Of a stretch of DNA of 64,000 bases, positions 1-12,275 are shown one piece after another (the stretch's first letter is position 1; each line of letters begins with the position of its first letter). Below the pieces are notes generated by a model. That model was given only the letters and a program-made list of their open reading frames with translations, made no database searches and was not told the origin of the DNA. The translations under genes and the position numbers were made by a program. The stretch is from Luscinia megarhynchos (lineage: Eukaryota > Chordata > Aves > Passeriformes > Turdidae): assembly GCA_034336665.1 (NCBI GenBank), contig CM067570.1, positions 9,818,002-9,882,001 of the forward strand, read 5' to 3'.

Positions 1-1983
1 ATATTACACAGGGTGAAGCTGTGAAAAAGCAGTTACCATGGCAACCCAGTATTTCTTTTGTGTATAAACTTGAAGTACCAAAGAAAAGGAAGGCCAGAAC
101 TCCAAACCAACTTCAAAGTTGTATTTTTGTTCCTATTGTGTCGTTTTAAAGCAATCAAAATATTTTAATGCCATCAAGTGTACACATTAAATATGTCCTT
201 TAAAACCTTCTACAAGAAAATGGTCAGTCATTGCAGAGCACCACTTCAGATATGACCACACATTCAACATGTTATCATGACAGAAATATTTCAAGGAATG
301 CCCTGCCAATGCACACCTGTGAAGAAGCACAAGAAAGTTCAGTAGATGACTTCATGCCACCACAAAAATTCAGTATTACAGCTCAATTGTGCAATATTAA
401 GATACTTCATGTTCAGATTCCTACACATTCCTCTACTGGATCACAAACAAACCTTGACCCATGAAGATGAATCACAGCCATATTTCTGAAAGGTATAAAC
501 CCAGGCTCCATTTCACTGAAGCAGCATTACACCTTTGCCCTGTCATTTATCACAGACTACTTTATGTTCGTGTACCTAAGCTCCACTGCCCCTAAGTTTA
601 TAATTTCCCAGAAAATTGCATCCTAATTCAGGGCACCCATATATTTGCATTGCCATCAGAGAGCTTTACTGCAGAAGTGATCAGCTTGGGGTCAGGTTGC
701 CTGATACAAAGCCTTGATCCCCCTCATGCCTCTGCAATTAGCCAAGGCTACAAACAAGGAAAAGGTGAGCAGAACAGGAGCAGAACTGGGGTCCTGTCTG
801 CACCATGGAGAAGAAACTCCCTGTTATCTGTAAGGAAAACTTTTCTGCCTCAGGTGCTCAGGAACTGTGGGCCACACACCACACAGAGCCCAATTGATCC
901 AACACAAATAAACAAATGTGCATCAAGGTGGCCTTAACATCTGCTATGATCACTTGTCCAGACCTTTTGATACAAAACAGTTCTTATGAGGTGGAGAAAA
1001 TATCCAAGAGGAAAAAGTGTTTACTTTCAGGGAAAACCAGATAAATGGTACACCTGTAAATGGTGAAACAGTAACATCTTTTTTTCTCTACCTTTTTTCA
1101 TATGGGGAAACAAAGGCATAAATGTTTTTTGGCACAAGATACATCATTCATCTTGGAGTACAGAGCCCCAGATTTATAATTTTGACAGAGGAGCTTTAAA
1201 ACTCAGTGTCCTTCAGCGATGTGATGCTGACATCCCCATGTCTCCATGAAGCATTGCCATAGAGCCAACTGGCTGAGGCAGCCATCCCAACTGCTCCATT
1301 CCCTGGGACTGCTTTGTATTTTCCCTGCTGCAGTGTATTTTCCACACAGCCACAGCTCTTCCCAATGGCCACTGCTGCCCAGCTCCTACATCTTCACATC
1401 CCTGTGGTGGAACACTGCACACTGCACTTGTCCTGAACTCCCTTCCAATTGAAATCACTAAGTCTTTTTTTATTATTAGCAAGAGCTAAATTTCCTGTGG
1501 TGCTGGTAGCATGGAAACACAATCTCTGATTCACAATATTAAAAACACATTTCCCAACCAGAATGGAGTAGAAAGAGAGGGAGAAAGGTGGTGGGACACA
1601 CATGCATGCCACAGAAGACACATGAGTCTCAGAAAATTACAGATAAACTGGAGACACTGCACCTTAGGGAAAAGAGCAGCAGGTTTTTTCAGTTACAGAT
1701 TAGATGGATATAGCAAATACTTGATTTGTTCTGTAAACTGTGAGGTGAATGATTGTTTTTTTCACCTGCTGGAGAATTCCTGCTGCGTGTTCTACAGCAT
1801 TTTGTGTACAGATTGAAACCAAAACTTTCTTCTCGTGTTATTGAGGGAGTCTAATCGTGTTCCCAGTGAAGCCAGCAGTAACACAGTGTTATTAACTGGA
1901 GGCCCACTGCTGATCTCACTAAGACTGGTATCAGAGCAGAGTCATTCCTTTTTTACGGCAGAACTACATTTTAATTTTATTTA
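1..1983. other. non-coding stretch, nothing recognised
   Basis: AT-rich unique-looking DNA. Open frames on both strands are at most about 100 codons, overlap each other and show no protein family I recognise. I see no repeat element, RNA gene or promoter-like CpG cluster here. Confidence 0.55.
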
Positions 1984-2235
1984 GGGAGGCAGCATGATCT
2001 CATAGGCAAGGCATCAGGAGATCTGGGTTGTGTTCCCCACCATACCATGTGATCCCTGGCAAAACATGCAAGTCCTCTCTGCTTTCCTTGGTTTTTTTAA
2101 TCATCTGCCATGTGCTGGACGTGATCATTATTTACTACCACAGAGTGCTCTGAGATAAATGAATGATAACCCCTAAAGAAATGCTGAGAGTTACCAATGA
2201 AGTGTATGATTTTTATATGATTAGAATAATATAAA
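1984..2235 (+). mobile_element. MIR-type CORE-SINE, ancient
   Basis: The order of blocks matches the amniote MIR/CORE-SINE family. A GGCAGCATGATCTC-like start is followed by AGGAGATCTGGGTT, then a TGTGATCCCTGGCAAAACATG block that corresponds to the family's TGTGACCTTGGGCAAGTCAC, then a CATCTG block. A CAGAGTGCTCTGAGATAAATGA segment follows, with a tail containing AAATGCTGAGAG and a degraded GATGAAAAGTGCTATA-like stretch. The copy is strongly diverged but close to full length. Such elements are non-autonomous tRNA-derived retroposons mobilised by LINE machinery; this one is inactive. The element type is fairly secure; the 3' boundary is approximate. Confidence 0.75.
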
Positions 2236-3700
2236 TCAGGACTAAACCCAGTGTCACCAACCTAATGCAAAATCAAGCCTCAAGGTGATCTGAATGGGTA
2301 ATAAAGTTCTTGGGAACAACAAATGACCCAGGGAAGCACAGGTTAGTAGTCAGCAAATGACTGAGGTAATGGAATAGGCTTTGACAGAGAAGACAAAGTA
2401 CCATAGAACAAAAAAGTGAGTTCATCATATTTTGTTCATATTGTGTCAATTTTCCTTTCCTTTCACAATTGCATTCTCTTGCAGATATATTCTACCTCTT
2501 TCTGTTCCTGCTAAGCTTTGTCTTATGGCCTTCTCCTTTCCTCCCCTTTCTAAATTCATGCTGTGCATAAAATTGTCTTACTGATTCAGAGTAAGATTTA
2601 TTCCTTTTGGCCCAGTGCTCTGCTCCATTGTAGGCCACCAGTCCTAAAGCAGGGAGATTTAGCATGTGTTTCATAAAATATTTCAACTCTTGGTTCATGT
2701 TTTATTCTTTTCCATTTCTCTAATTTTTCCTTTTCTATGGAATTTCATCAACACCACAGGATTGGTACCTGGTGTCTAAAACCAGCTGATTCAACAATGT
2801 GCTTCCCTGTCATGCATCATGATAGTTCATACAAATGATAATTCTCTTTCAGGTTTGTCTCTCATCAGTCTGACTTCTCTAAGAAAATCAGAAACTGAAT
2901 AAGCATTGTGGGCTGTACCTTGAATCTAATCTAATCCTCAGAATAGCATCACTATATCTATTGTTAATAAGCAAATTCCCAGCATCCTATCACATCAGTG
3001 CTCTGAACACATAAAAGACCAAAGAAACCAGAAATATTTATGTATCAGACATTTACACTTGCACAAATAAACCTCACAACTCTGGTTAAAAATAAAAAGA
3101 TCACTGCTTAGAACTGATGTTGTTGGTAAAACAAAAAAATATGATCATATATGGTGCTTTAATGGGCTTAGGGTCACCCACTCTGCTACCCACTCCTCTC
3201 CCAGAAGACAAGAAACTGGAAGATAATATTGAGTAAAAAAGACTTGGGCAATTCTGACTAGTTAGGATTCTTAAATACCTGGAGCCATGCCGACTGCTGT
3301 AAATATATTGGAAACTGTTATTATCAGGAGCACAGCTATGATGGAGGGACTCCAGTTGAAATTCTTTTCTTACATTAAATGCAAGAGGCTTTTTGAAAGC
3401 CACAGTTTCCTGATAAACTCTATGGCAAGGTAGATATTGCAATATCCATAAGTTAGCTCAGTTCCATTCTGTATTTCCCTATAACATCAGGGGAGCTTTT
3501 GTGGAATCAAAGACAGCTTTCACCATCCTTTTGGAGAGGGAAAGATATTTGAGAGCTACAGAACAAACATATCTTCCATGGGCTATAACCTCCAACAGGA
3601 TGGTGGGACGTGATCTATGCAAGAGAACTGCCAAGTTCACAGCAGGATTCAGCACAAGCTCTACAAGCCAGACCAGTGTCAAACACCTTAATAGACTCAG
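2236..3700. other. non-coding stretch, nothing recognised
   Basis: AT-rich sequence with short overlapping open frames only. The longest is about 113 codons on the minus strand and has no recognisable domain. I see no repeat or RNA gene. Confidence 0.5.
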
Positions 3701-3788
3701 CAAAAAACCCCAAAACCAACAACCAAACAAAAAAACCCCAACAAACAACAACAAAAAACCAAACAAAAACAACAATAACAACAAAACA
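3701..3788. repeat. A/C-rich low-complexity tract
   Basis: About 88 bases made almost only of A and C, mixing CAAAAAACCCC, AACAACAAC and AACAAAACC units. It creates spurious Lys/Asn/Thr/Pro-rich frames on the plus strand and Phe/Val/Gly-rich frames on the minus strand. Similar tracts lie near 36.1 kb and 61.9 kb. Confidence 0.9.
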
Positions 3789-4486
3789 GGCCTCTAACTC
3801 CTGTGTGGGTATCTCACAAACTGCCAGCCTAAACACAGGAGAGACTGAAATGCCCTCTCAGTGAAAAGAGGTTTAAAATCCTCCTGGTTTTCTAGTTGGG
3901 GTAAGTAATTTCATTCACCCGGACAGAAGAAATGAACCCCTAGGAGGTTCTGCTTAAACGGCCAGGTAGCACTGGTGACAACAAATACAAACCACTTTAA
4001 AATACTGAAATTGATCTGCTTGATATTGAAAAGGACTCAAAAGCATTTCCAGCTTGCCACTGCCAACTCAAGCTTGGCCTGTAAAAAAAATCAAACTCTT
4101 AATAAAACCAGAAAGCACTGGTATATTCCCATAACCAAAAATGATTGAGCTATTACAGCTCAGCAATTGACTGCCCATCCTCTGAGTTGCAATAAGTATG
4201 TGAACACTTGAAGCCCACTTCAGTACTGAAATAAAATACATTTGCTGAAAACGTGCACTGTTTCATGGAGGTATTAACCCACCAATCTAAGAGCACACTA
4301 ACAGTAGACTAACATGTTTTGGCTGATAAAGTAGAATTTGTGAAGCCACAGCTATGTGACTGCTTCCAACCATGCAAATTAACCATTACTGTGTTAGCCT
4401 GAAAGACTGGGTGCTCACATTGACACCAGCTCAAATTAAAACTGCTGCTGATTCAGAAAGAGTAGAGATTGACTGCCACAGATAGA
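3789..4486. other. non-coding stretch, nothing recognised
   Basis: AT-rich sequence without a recognisable gene or repeat. A short imperfect inverted repeat with arms TGAGCT and AGCTCA is present near 4145-4165, and is too short to interpret. Confidence 0.5.
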
Positions 4487-4519
4487 CAAAAAAGCCTTTG
4501 AGGCAAAAAAGCCTTTGAG
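4487..4519. repeat. tandem duplication, 17-bp unit
   Basis: The 16-mer CAAAAAAGCCTTTGAG occurs at 4487-4502 and again at 4504-4519 with one G between, so the two copies are identical. This looks like a recent local slippage or duplication event. Confidence 0.9.
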
Positions 4520-5077
4520 ACAGCTGCCCTATGGGATACATAGCATAATCAGGCATTGAAGCCAGCAGAATTACAGGATCATGTCAATCACAGTTGTTTA
4601 GGTTTCTGTTAAACACATATATCTGAAAATTTGAAAACAAAACATGTTTATGCATGTATTTTTAGAAAAGAATGACCCACTTTGTGGAGGTTCCTAATGC
4701 TCCTGTATGCAAATCTACATGTTAATCAATCCCAAGTCACTCCCTGGAATACTATACATATGATAAATATTTCCTTCTTTGCACTGACATTACAAGTTGA
4801 ACACTTTTATATTCCTACCCCATTACCAAAGCCAAAAACAGTGGGGAAATGTCTGAAATAATAAATTATATTTGGTCATTCTCTGCCATAGCCACTGCAG
4901 GGATAAATCTACCAAGGGAAAGGTAAATGTGACAACACAAGAAGGTGGCAAAGAGCTTGAGACACTTGTTCATTTGGCATTATGTGACAGTGGTAACATG
5001 TGCTGCCTCGTGCCTTTGAAGAGAGAAAGTTCTAAAAGAGTAAAGAACTTTTCCTTGGTCTCAAAGCATTTAACCTA
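4520..5077. other. non-coding stretch, nothing recognised
   Basis: AT-rich, no repeat recognised. A plus-strand open frame of 93 codons beginning at 4872 runs through the hairpin that follows and shows no known domain. Confidence 0.5.
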
Positions 5078-5117
5078 CTCATCCAGTGTCCGTGGAGAAG
5101 CATGGACACTGGATGAG
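5078..5117. repeat. strong hairpin, 17-bp arms
   Basis: Left arm CTCATCCAGTGTCCGTG (5078-5094) and right arm CATGGACACTGGATGAG (5101-5117) are complementary at 16 of 17 positions. The remaining pair is G-T, which would be a G-U wobble in RNA. The loop is the six bases GAGAAG. The complementarity stops sharply at both ends and the flanks do not continue it. A stem this long is unexpected by chance, but it is shorter than a typical pre-miRNA and no host transcript is visible. An origin by template switching is as likely as a function. Confidence 0.9.
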
Positions 5118-8100
5118 ACATTCATTTTTCAACACTTTCTGAGAAATAATTAAATTATCAATATTTGCCCAATTATCACTGGGCATGTGAATGGTAAATA
5201 ATTAGAGCCCTTTCCAGTGAATACATAAAGTCTGGAGCAGGTACATTCCCCAAAGGCAGGACTGAGACCTGGGGACAGGTGGGTTTCTCCTCTAGCAAAC
5301 ATCCAGGAGGTCTGACAGCAAAGTTCTGCTTTTCCTAGTGTGAGAGATCCCACTCCGAGGAGAAAAGTATTTACATAAATGTGATCCCATGGGAAGATGC
5401 AAATCCCCTCCCTTCCAGCCCTGCCTTGGACTGGCTGAAAAGTCCCAGACCTCAGTTTACTGCCAAATCTCCCATGCCCAGAGTGCAGGGTCCCACCATC
5501 ACTGCTTTGCCACCCACCCTCTGCAACCAGAGTAGCAACTGCCAATTTCTCTCCCAGCTCTTTTTAGTCCAGAGTGCCAAAGCTCTACTCACAGTGATTT
5601 TTCCATCATTTTTAATTTACAGATTATCCAACTGCATTTGATCAAGACAGAGAGAAGAAACCAATGATACAGCAGAGCACTTAGGAACACTAATTGCAAA
5701 TTACTCTTAAATAATACATCATCCCTCTCTTAATTATGGCAACTTGCTCTCTCCCCAGAAAAGTGCACATCTGCTAATGTATTTTTCCAATAATATCAAT
5801 GTGAAGTTGCAGGGAAAGGTTAGTGTAGTGGTTGCTTTGTATCTTGACCAGCTCTCAGCCTAATTTTCCCTGAATGTCCATAAAGCTTCTCTATTTTTTT
5901 CCTGTCTGACTTAAAAATTCATTCTGTATATACATTTCTTGAACCAAGCATTGCTTGCTAACACTCCTTTCTGAAGGGAAGGGTACACCAAGAACCTTGA
6001 TTGCCTTAATAATTAAATAAATTTCATATTTCCCATTCATTTCCAGAGGCATGTGAGGCTGGACCATGGTAAACTCTGGAGATTTCATGTTTCTACTTGC
6101 TTTAGTGCACTAAAATCCTTGAGGAAGTATTCTCCATTTAATTTGCCATTTTCCTTAGTACTTGCACAAGATATTCAAAGATGCTGAAGCCTTGGCTTCC
6201 ATTCTAGTTCTACACACACTGCTTGCCAGAGTCTCCAAAAGACATCCATAACTGAGTTCTTAAATGTCCTCTGGTCAAATATGAGGATGGTCATGACAAA
6301 TTCCCAGAAGTGGCAAGCCCTAAGTATTTGCACCAGTCCCTGGCCTTTCTCATTGAAAACCAAGCACACAGAACATTAGCTTCTGCACCCAAAAAAGGTT
6401 TGAAGAAAGGTAAAAGAACCTGTTTCTCCAGCGTTGTCCACTGTGTAAGCACTGGAGCAGCAATATGAGCTCTGCTCTCCTTGATTGAATCCCCTGGATG
6501 TTACTGCTTCTTGGCACCACCAGGGTCTAAGTCCTTTAATTTGAATTTCTAAATAATTCAGAATGTTGATAACTAGATCTGTTCATATTATTCTGTTGTC
6601 TATTATTTCCATCAAGTTCCAAATAAACCATGTGTAGTGCACAGATCTAACGTGCCAATAAAGGGTCAGGGCAGCTCCAGACTTCCTGTTACCTACAGCC
6701 TGCTGCTACTATATCCCAGTCTTGCTTTGGGATCATCAGGTGGCTGCATTTTGCTGGTCAGCTGGCTCACCACACCACCATCACCAAACTAATCATCCAA
6801 ATGAAACACCCTTCCAACTCCAGCCAGTTAATCACACATCCTCATCTGACATGACAGGCTTGAGATTATTGCTCTGAGCAACCAGTTTTCCTCACCATAG
6901 ACAAAACCAATAATAAATAATCAAAGGGAAAGTAAGAAACCTCAATTTTAGAGAAAATCATGTGGATGTTAAAAGAGATTTTTCAGCCTGCAGTACACAG
7001 GGTGTGCATCCTCTTACTGACTGAAAATGTAAGATGGACTTTTAAGTTCTCAGATATGCTGGCCTATGAATCGCCCTGCTATGACATAACCTAGAGCTGA
7101 ACAAAGAATAATTTCTTTTCTTTTGTTAAAGTTCATCATTCAACTGAAAATCTTTTCAAATTTTACTGGAAAACCAGTATACTCAAAATACCTGTTTCAA
7201 GGTAGAAAAGGTGAGAGGTCTGATGGAGATATTTCTCCTTCTTTTCAGAAGTAATTACAGTCTGCACTGGTTCCCAAATCATGGCTTTAGAAAACATCCC
7301 TGAGACCAGTTAGCTCAAAACATTTCAGTTTTAGTGCACAGAGTGCAGCCTCTGCCAAATTTTTCTGACCAGCCCTAAAAGAGCTGCAGCCCCAGCAAAG
7401 CCACTCTTTCCAGGCATCCTTGAATTTCCCTGTCATTGGCAGAGGGAGCCTGTTCTTGTATTTCCTCAAAGAATGCAAAAGAGGAAACAGTCCTAATGGT
7501 GACACGTCCCTCATAGGTAATTAAATAGAAAATCTGGCAGATTTTCAGACAGGCTGCTACCTGCCTATGAATACAAAGTAGCTTTGCTTGACAGTCAGTT
7601 AATGCACCGGGCCCCCTGCCTGGGCTGGGTGAGTCTCCTGGAAGACTTTAAACAAATGTTTATGATAGATCAGCATTACACTGCTCACTTAGTCTCCAAG
7701 AGACGTGACACCCACATCAGTCTTTGATGACTCTTGTAAAAATCCCACCCCCTTCCCAGCAGCACTGTGCATGCTCCTACTAGGTTTTCTTTCTAAGCAG
7801 TGCCCTGCCCATTTCTGGGTATTTTCGCTGGCAATCTGTGCATCCAGCTATTAACAGCCTGGCTACTAACTGGTACTGCCCAACTGCTTTTGTGGTTGGA
7901 TTTCCACTTGTTCTAGGCAATGATTTTAACACTGACTGTCCCAGCATGGGGTCTATTAACCCCACAATATCCAGGCAGGTAAAAATGAACAATTTTCCTC
8001 ACCTCCCAGCAGCCATAACAGCTGAAGTGGTAAGAGCGTACTAACAGCAATGCTCTTTTTAACAAAACTTGGCACAATTATGCTTTAATTCAGAGCTGTT

Positions 8101-8169
8101 GTTTTACAGCTTCATTTTTTTCTGCCAATTTTATGTTTGAAGGGTGGAGAAAGCATGAAGGAATAACAA
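5118..8169. other. non-coding stretch, locally GC-richer
   Basis: Mostly AT-rich. A GC-richer patch at about 5240-5560 allows open frames on both strands (131 codons on minus, 86 on plus), neither recognisable. A good-looking splice-acceptor tract (pyrimidine run then TTTTCAG) ends at 7248, but no convincing donor follows. No repeat element is recognised. Confidence 0.5.
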
Positions 8170-8228
8170 TTTCAGTGCTCAGCAGATGGAGAACGAGTAC
8201 CTCTTATTCTCTCCATCACTGCTGAAAA
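8170..8228. repeat. imperfect stem-loop
   Basis: The segment GATGGAGA near 8184-8191 pairs with TCTCCATC near 8211-8218. Outside this, CAGCA pairs with TGCTG across a two-base bulge, or alternatively TTTCAG pairs with CTGAAA. The result is a roughly 58-base imperfect stem-loop. Its shape resembles a short miRNA precursor, but the pairing is weaker and shorter than the family norm and no transcript is evident. Confidence 0.45.
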
Positions 8229-11200
8229 CAGAAGTATTTCACCTTGCAGGGATCCCTTGCCAAAAGAAGGAAAAACCGAAATACCTCAGCAGTTACCAGA
8301 GTGTTTGAACCATCACAGTCAAGAGTGTTTCTTTGCAATGCTGCACAAGGGAATGCAGCTAGGAATAAGATAGGCACCTCAGCAGCACCACAAACAGTGG
8401 GTTGTCAGCATAGGGAATTGCACCTTCTAGAGATCCAGGCACTTTTCAGCCTGTCTTTTTTCTCCTAACACTATGGATACGAGAGGGAGAAGCTGCAGCA
8501 AACAGTGTCCCTGACATGCCAAGCTGTCACTGAGTGTGTGGGCTGGTTCTGCTTCTACTTTTCTGTGCATGGCTCTTTGCCCCTCCGTGTATCTGGCAGC
8601 AATTCACATCTGCACCAAGGAACAGGACAAAACCCACTCTACTCCAGGTACTGCATGTGTGACACAAACACACACTCAGGCCTTGTGGCTAAACCCCTGG
8701 CACGGGCAGATGAGATGGAGCTGCAATTAAAGGATCATACAGCTCGTGTGAGGGAAAAGATAAACACCTGCTTGTAAAGGAAGTGTCACAGTTCACAGGT
8801 TGCTGTCCAAGCTGGAAAGGGAGTAGCCAAGAGCACAAATGACTCTTAAACAAACACAGCTTTAAAAATCACATCACTCTGAAATGGTCCAAAGGAGCAC
8901 GTGTGCTGTTGCTGTTGTGGGATATCCTGCTTGGCAACTCGAGGGTACTATCTGGGCAGAACTGCAGGAGCCCCATCACAGTCAATGTCATTTCAGTGCG
9001 TTGGACCCACAGGTCCCCGTGGAAACCCCCACCCAGAAAGTCCTCTAGCACACAGTGGTGGGATAGGAACCACAGAAAGCAGTAACCACCCTGGGGCCAG
9101 ATACAGAAGGTACAGAAAGGGAACAGCAAACTCAACAGTTTCCCCACCCCCAGCACCTCCCTGGAAAGAGAGCAGAATATGGTGCAGGATCCCGCCGGGG
9201 GGTTTTGTATTTGACTCTGCTCTTCAGCTCACTGCACAAAGTGCTCACATACCACAGTAATGAGAGCAGTAGAAATGCCTCCAGAGGTAGAATAGATTAG
9301 AGACAGACAAACAAGAATGCAGCAGCTAAAGGAATAATCAGAGCTCCCCTCCACAGGGAAAGGGCAAGTCTTGGCACTTCTCTCTCTGTCAAATCACTTC
9401 TAAAAATAAACTAGAGAGACAGATCCAGGCCTAACGGTGTGACGAAGAGTTAAAGTGCAGCACTGGGGGCCTGCCATGCCTCATACAGCTATGGAATTGA
9501 TCCACTCAGAGGACACAAATACAAATATTTCTCTGGCATCTTCCACTATGAGCAGGGGTCAGGTCCTGGCCAGGGTATTGCATCAGCTACCACCTTCCAT
9601 TTCAGAGCACAACTTTTACTTTTTCCTGGGAAAGGTCAACTTTTTTTTTCTTTTCCACCACAGTTTCCAGTAGAATAAGGTACATACTGAGCAGAGGCTC
9701 AATAAATTTCACTTGTAGCTAATTACTCCTTTTTTTTTTAATCTACTCTTTTTTGTGCTACCACCTTATCATCACCTACAAAGGCAGCACCCAAACTCCC
9801 CTGTGAGCTAAGGCTAGAGGAATGCAAAACCTTGCTCCATTCCCCTTCAAATGAATTGTAGCAAGCACAATTTTTTTCCCTGTCTATGTAAGAGCACAAG
9901 AAAAAATCAATGTTGCAGCTAATACACTCTTTCATGGAACCACAGCAACCTGTAGCAGATGTCTGTGCTACAAAATAATACTTGGCAAACCCACAGTGCT
10001 TTAGGGTCAACAGAGAGATGTCATTCCTTCCTGAACAAAATCATTAACACTGACGCCACAGATATGCTACTCGTAATGCTGAATAAATACTCCAGAAAGA
10101 TTAATAATATTTTCATTGAACTCTCTATTTAAAGGAATATAGAAGCACCAATTCATCCCTAAGCTGATAATAGGGTCCACGTGTGAAAACAATAAAATAA
10201 TAAAAATGACATGAATAAGAATTCAATGGAAAAAGCTTTACCCAAGGAAAAGTTTCTACATCAAAGCAGGCAGATAATCTGACAATATTTTCTTCTACGA
10301 AACTGGATAAAGTTACTTAATGATTTAAAAAAGATACAGTATTATAATTTTTATTAGTCCCTAAAGAGCTACAACCAAGCTCCAGAGGAAAATTGTCTGC
10401 CTTATCCTGGAAGGAAATCTAAGGTAATCATTATTTTTTTTCTGTTTTGCATGATCATGATCAAAAATGCAAACAAATAACTGATTTTCTAGAATTACGA
10501 CTGCAAACCTTATTTGATTTGGTGTGAAGGTTCTCATAATTAAAGCACACAAGGACGTGATCAGTTTTCCAAATCAATAGGAGTAGGAGACTCCATTCTT
10601 TCTCATGTTCCTTGTGCAGCTGTTGTTCCTTGACCAGCAGCTCACACCAGGGGCACAGGCAAGACATGCAGGATGTCAAAGAGAGCAAGATACTTCTCAG
10701 CAGGATATGTCTGGACTCATAAAGTAGGGAGGGACCTTTCTAAACAAGAATTTCAAGTTGTTCTCTCTAAAAACAACTAAACACTAACTGAATTCTATTC
10801 CAAAAGGCAGAAGAGAAAAATAATGTACTTTCCCTTTTACTTAAACAAGTGAGATATCTGCGGTGTAAGGGATAAGTGCCAGCAATAATAGCTGTAATAA
10901 GCAGCTCAACTGATATCAAATGAGACACATTCCTTGTCTCTCTGTTGGGCCATTGGATTTTCTCCAGTGCATCTGACACTTATTGCAGCAGCAGATATAT
11001 GAGATTGGTACAGGTGTTGCAAATTTAGGAGCAGTAAACTACATGGTAATTGGTCATAAGTGAAGAAACCACTTGTAAAACCACAGATCTGCTACCATTT
11101 TTGTTACATTCTTAACAAGCTTTTCTTCCTCTCCCATTTTTTCACTTAGCCCAACCCTTGCCACCACAGTCAGTATTTTGTTCTTTGGGATATCTAGAGC

Positions 11201-11623
11201 ACAGCATCTGATGACAGCCTGGCCTTGAAGGTTAGCCCTTCATCCTAAGTCTTCCCAGGTCCCCAAGACAATGTAATTAAAGATCTCCAGGTTAAGCATC
11301 TGCCAAGATGAGAAGTAAGACAACAGTAACTTATCAGGAGCAGAAATTGGCACATTAGGAGCATATTTGTAAAATGAACATGCTGTCACATAATCCCTTC
11401 AGGACTGGAAAGATCTTGCTGTTTCTTTAAGCACGTTACAGCTCTCACTTGGCTCTCTGCATGTATGTAATCCTGGTCATAATTACATGCATATGTTAGG
11501 TATTATTTATAATTCAAAGACAAGAGACAGATTTCATTGTTCTTTGGTCACTGCTGCTCTGTATGTTTGTGCTGCATAAAGAACAAATTTACTTTGCCAT
11601 TTAAAATCTGGTATCTGAGATCT
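8229..11623. other. non-coding stretch, nothing recognised
   Basis: A GC-richer patch at about 8890-9240 holds an open frame of 119 codons on plus and 95 on minus. Neither resembles a known protein. The rest is AT-rich. No SINE, LINE or LTR signature was recognised. Confidence 0.5.
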
Positions 11624-12275
11624 TGTGGTGGGCTGACCCTGACTGGACATCATGTGCCCAACAAAGATGTTCTATCGCTCCCCTCCTCAAATACACAGGG
11701 AACAGAAAATATCATGAACAACTCCTGGGTCAAGATAAGGATAGAGAGAGGTCAGTCACCAACTACCATCACAGGCAATAAAGATTTGACTTGGGGTAAT
11801 GAGTACAATTTTTATTATCAATCAGATTAGAGCAGGATAATGAAAATAACCTCAGATCTTTTCCTCACCCTTCTTTTCTTCCTGGGTTCACCTTCACTCC
11901 TAATTTCTTCCCTTCCTCCCCTCAGTGCAGGGGGATGGGGAATGGGGGCTGTAGTCACATCATTAGGTCTCTGTTCTGCTCCTCAGTGGGAGGACTCCTC
12001 ACACTCCTCCCCTGCTCCAGTGTGGGGTCTCTCCCATGGCAGTCTCCTATGAACTGCCCCAGCATGGGTCACCTGAAGGTTTACAAGTCCTGCCAGCAAT
12101 GCTGCTCCACTGTGGGCTCCTCTCTCCACGTGCCCATAGGTCTTGCCAGCATTGGCTTCCCATGGGGTCTCACCCCTTTTGGGCATCCCCTGCTGCACTG
12201 TGTCCCAGGGGCACAACTGCCTCACCACAGTCCACATCATGGGCTGCAGAGGAGCCCCTGCTCCAGCACACATCA
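11624..12275. mobile_element. degraded avian ERVL-like LTR fragment
   Basis: The segment begins with TGTGGTGGGCTGACCC and runs through a purine-rich block with AGATAAGGATAGAGAGAGGT, then AATTTTTATTATCAATCAGA. It continues into a C/T- and G-rich half where variants of CTCCAGTGTGGG, CCCCAGCATGGG, CTGCTCCACTGTGGGC and CTTCCCATGGGGTC recur. This order matches an LTR widespread in bird genomes that I know as ERVL-like; the exact subfamily is not assigned. The far end is missing, since similarity stops shortly after CCTGCTCCAGCACACA. No internal retroviral coding region, primer-binding site or second LTR is present, so this is a truncated solo LTR. Open frames inside it are by-products of its GC-rich repeated half. 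Orientation is not certain. Confidence 0.8.

Noticed and set aside
3501..3864. Lys/Asn/Thr/Pro-rich plus-strand frames and hydrophobic minus-strand frames
   Set aside because: They arise from the A/C-rich low-complexity tract at 3701-3788; the apparent membrane-like minus frame is the complement of that simple repeat.
5150..5545. 131-codon minus-strand frame
   Set aside because: A GC-richer patch lowers stop density on both strands; no domain, start context or splice structure supports a gene.
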